From NCBI GenBank assembly GCA_027031565.1, contig JALVPX010000028.1, positions 1-7,205 on the forward strand: DNA of 7,205 nt, written 5' to 3'. Shown piece after piece: positions 5,837 to 7,205 of this stretch (position 1 is its first letter; each line of letters starts with the position of its first letter). The notes beneath the pieces are model-generated. The model was not told where the DNA came from. It saw only the letters and a list, made by a program, of their open reading frames with translations, and ran no database searches. Both the position numbers and the translations under genes were made by a program. The stretch is from Deltaproteobacteria bacterium (GTDB lineage: Bacteria > Desulfobacterota > Dissulfuribacteria > Dissulfuribacterales > JALVPX01).

Positions 5837-6074
5837 TAGACAGCACTATGTTGTTCAATTGGTATGGTTGCAAACATGGGTATGATGGTCGCTTAAATCA
5901 CAAAAAGTAAAAAAACAAGCGCAGTCAGTGCGAACGCTCAATTGACGATTGCTCAGTTCGGAAGCTATTGAATTGATTCACGCAATTTATGCCTCTTTAG
6001 TGACAAAATATCCCAAGGGAATGACATAACAGGCTAATGCCTATCCAAAAAAGAAAAAATAAGATGGAGGTGTC

Positions 6075-7205
6075 ATGAGGCGGTTTGTAGGTAAAGAGTT
6101 TTGTTTGGTTTTTGGAACATTAATGTTCTTATGTATTGGTTTTTCTTCTGTATTTGCTGATCAGGAGATAACTGTCAATGAAGATCTTCAATTGATTAGT
6201 AAACAGAGGGTTGGACGCACCATCTTTGATTATACATTCAAGACCAGCGTTACCAACAACTCTGAAGAAGACTTGGAAAATGTTTCAGCAACCGTTACCA
6301 GTTCCAATCCCCACACAGTCATTGTCGAGGGGAAACTGGACTTCGGAAACGTCCCTGCTGGTTCCACTGTCATAAGTAAGGATACCTTTACCATAAGACA
6401 GGATAGACGATATCCATTTAACTTCCAGGACCTGACATGGCAAGTCGAGGTATCACCTATTTCAAAACCCCTGCTTGTATATGTCGGTCAAGAAGCTGGG
6501 CCGGCTGAACAGTTTGCTGCTGATGAATTGGTGAAATTTTTGACCGAGGCGAATATCCAGGCGCAAAAAACCGAGGAATTTGATGTTGAAAATGGCCCTT
6601 ACATTATAGTTGGTACTGATAACGATTACGTGGCCTCCATCTCTGAACCGTTTGAGGCCACAGAGCTTGGAGAAGATGGTTTTGTCCTAATGCGTGATGG
6701 GAACAATCTACTCATTGCTGGAGCATACCCCAGGGGGACCTTAAATGGTGTTTATCACTATTTACGTAAATATATAGGTTATGAATGGTATGCCCTGGAT
6801 ACGGTAAAAACCCCCCATTTTGATGATGGTTCCCAGGCACCCATGCCTGAGGAAACAGAGACCTTTGTTCCGCGCTTTAAATACCGGGCGGTCTTTTGCC
6901 CTGAGGCTGGAGAACCGTCCAGTCCTGAAGACGATCAAACGCCAGGAGGAGATTTTGCTGCAAGATTGCATCTAAACGGGCTTCTGGGAGACAAGGCATA
7001 TTATATTGATGACAATGGAGATTATCACTCAGGACTTTTGCGTGCAAAACATGGCTTTGGCACCAATGTCCTTACTGTTTTCAATATTGAGGACAAGCCA
7101 GGAACATCGGATCAGACCTTACAGGATGCAGTAGAAAGTTTTCGTCAGGTTGCCCAATACCGAAACGAGGAGCATCAAACCGGACTTTGGTACCCAATTA
7201 TAGAA
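6075..7205 (+). CDS. Secreted protein with GH67-N-like and DUF4838-like regions (partial, 3' end outside window)
   Basis: The frame is open from ATG 6075 to the window edge, 377 codons without a stop. GGAGGTG (6066-6072) precedes the ATG at rather short spacing. Residues 1-28 form a signal peptide: MRR, a hydrophobic core, then VFA before Asp29, a likely signal peptidase I site. No lipobox is seen. Residues about 30-125 look like a secreted beta-sandwich domain: SVTNNSEEDLENVSATVTS, then LDFGNVPAGS, then DTFTIRQDR and DLTWQV. Residues about 133-241 resemble the GH67 N-terminal-like domain often placed before DUF4838: AEQFAADELVKFL, then GPYIIVGTD, then GEDGFVLMRDGNNLLIAGAYPRGTLNGVYHYLRKYIGYEWYALD. 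From about 267, PRFKYRAVF and FAARLHLNGL match the beginning of a DUF4838-type (glycosidase-like barrel) region. The protein probably acts on or binds carbohydrate outside the cytoplasm; substrate and catalytic residues cannot be judged from this fragment. It appears to be a separate transcription unit. Confidence 0.8.
   Translation, partial: MRRFVGKEFCLVFGTLMFLCIGFSSVFADQEITVNEDLQLISKQRVGRTIFDYTFKTSVTNNSEEDLENVSATVTSSNPHTVIVEGKLDFGNVPAGSTVISKDTFTIRQDRRYPFNFQDLTWQVEVSPISKPLLVYVGQEAGPAEQFAADELVKFLTEANIQAQKTEEFDVENGPYIIVGTDNDYVASISEPFEATELGEDGFVLMRDGNNLLIAGAYPRGTLNGVYHYLRKYIGYEWYALDTVKTPHFDDGSQAPMPEETETFVPRFKYRAVFCPEAGEPSSPEDDQTPGGDFAARLHLNGLLGDKAYYIDDNGDYHSGLLRAKHGFGTNVLTVFNIEDKPGTSDQTLQDAVESFRQVAQYRNEEHQTGLWYPIIE

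Larger units (their letters stand above)
5675..6074 (+). other. 400-bp intergenic region with no convincing gene
   Basis: All six frames are heavily interrupted. What I can see: a 22-codon ORF at 5686-5754 with AAGGGTG upstream; a hairpin GTATCA-CTGTT-TGATAC (5725-5741) without a U-tract; GTGA-AATA-TCAC (5760-5771); AGCTA-T6-TAGCT (5775-5790); and a promoter-like pair at 5808-5836. Near the end, an open stretch at about 5946-6027 reads LLSSEAIELIHAIYASLVTK and ends at TAA, but has no start or recognisable match. Base composition is more AT-rich than the flanking genes. It could be regulatory, a decayed gene or insertion remnant, or host an untranslated RNA. None of these is proven. Confidence 0.5.

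Noticed and set aside
5860..5878. Sigma54-like TTGG...TTGCA
   Set aside because: The GG-to-GC gap is 7 bp instead of the required 10 bp.
5973..6001. TTGATT-N17-TTTAGT as a second promoter for the gene at 6075
   Set aside because: The -10 box matches only four of six bases and lacks the most important positions. It is weaker than the pair at 5808-5836.
5863..6020. Possible insertion-sequence (IS1-like zinc-finger) remnant, suggested by fragments such as CKHGYDGRLNHKK
   Set aside because: Only one clear Cys is present, stops interrupt every frame, and no terminal inverted repeats or target duplication are visible. The resemblance is too weak to annotate.
6762..6971. A 69-codon - strand frame near the right end
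   Set aside because: Antisense to the continuous exported-protein frame on the + strand, which has a signal peptide and domain matches.

Overview
The window reads as a chromosomal segment of a Gram-negative, probably anaerobic or microaerophilic bacterium. I lean towards a Desulfobacterota-type (deltaproteobacterial) genome. This rests on the look of the GltX and HisD sequences, moderate base composition, strong AGGAGG ribosome sites and a short-Q-loop cytochrome bd. It is an inference from protein style, not a phylogenetic result.

Layout from left to right. (1) Positions 2-1488, + strand: the last 61 codons of a glutamate-tRNA ligase (gltX), whose stop codon overlaps the TTG start of a complete histidinol dehydrogenase (hisD). 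The two are probably co-transcribed. (2) Positions 1571-3912, - strand: a two-gene cydAB operon for a cytochrome bd quinol oxidase. It has a clear promoter, strong Shine-Dalgarno sites on both genes and a rho-independent terminator at the hisD/cydB convergence point. (3) Positions 4099-5674, + strand: a pair transcribed divergently from cydAB. The first gene encodes an ATP-grasp-like protein of the poorly characterised Cj0069-type family. The second encodes an unusually compact endonuclease V-like protein. (4) Positions 5675-6074: about 400 bp of AT-rich sequence with no convincing gene, only weak promoter-like and hairpin elements. (5) Position 6075 to the window end, + strand: a secreted protein cut off by the window edge. 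It has a signal peptide, a beta-sandwich-like domain, a GH67-N-like domain and the start of what looks like a DUF4838-type domain.

How the genes relate: hisD supplies the last two oxidation steps of histidine synthesis. cydAB supplies a high-affinity terminal oxidase typically used for oxygen scavenging or microaerobic respiration. The least described part is the ATP-grasp-like/EndoV-like pair. In the EndoV-like protein the spacing of the catalytic Asp/Glu/Asp residues is kept exactly, but the N-terminal segment and the HPR motif are absent. The final gene is probably an independent unit for an envelope or extracellular carbohydrate-related function. I found no tRNA, rRNA, CRISPR array or intact mobile element.
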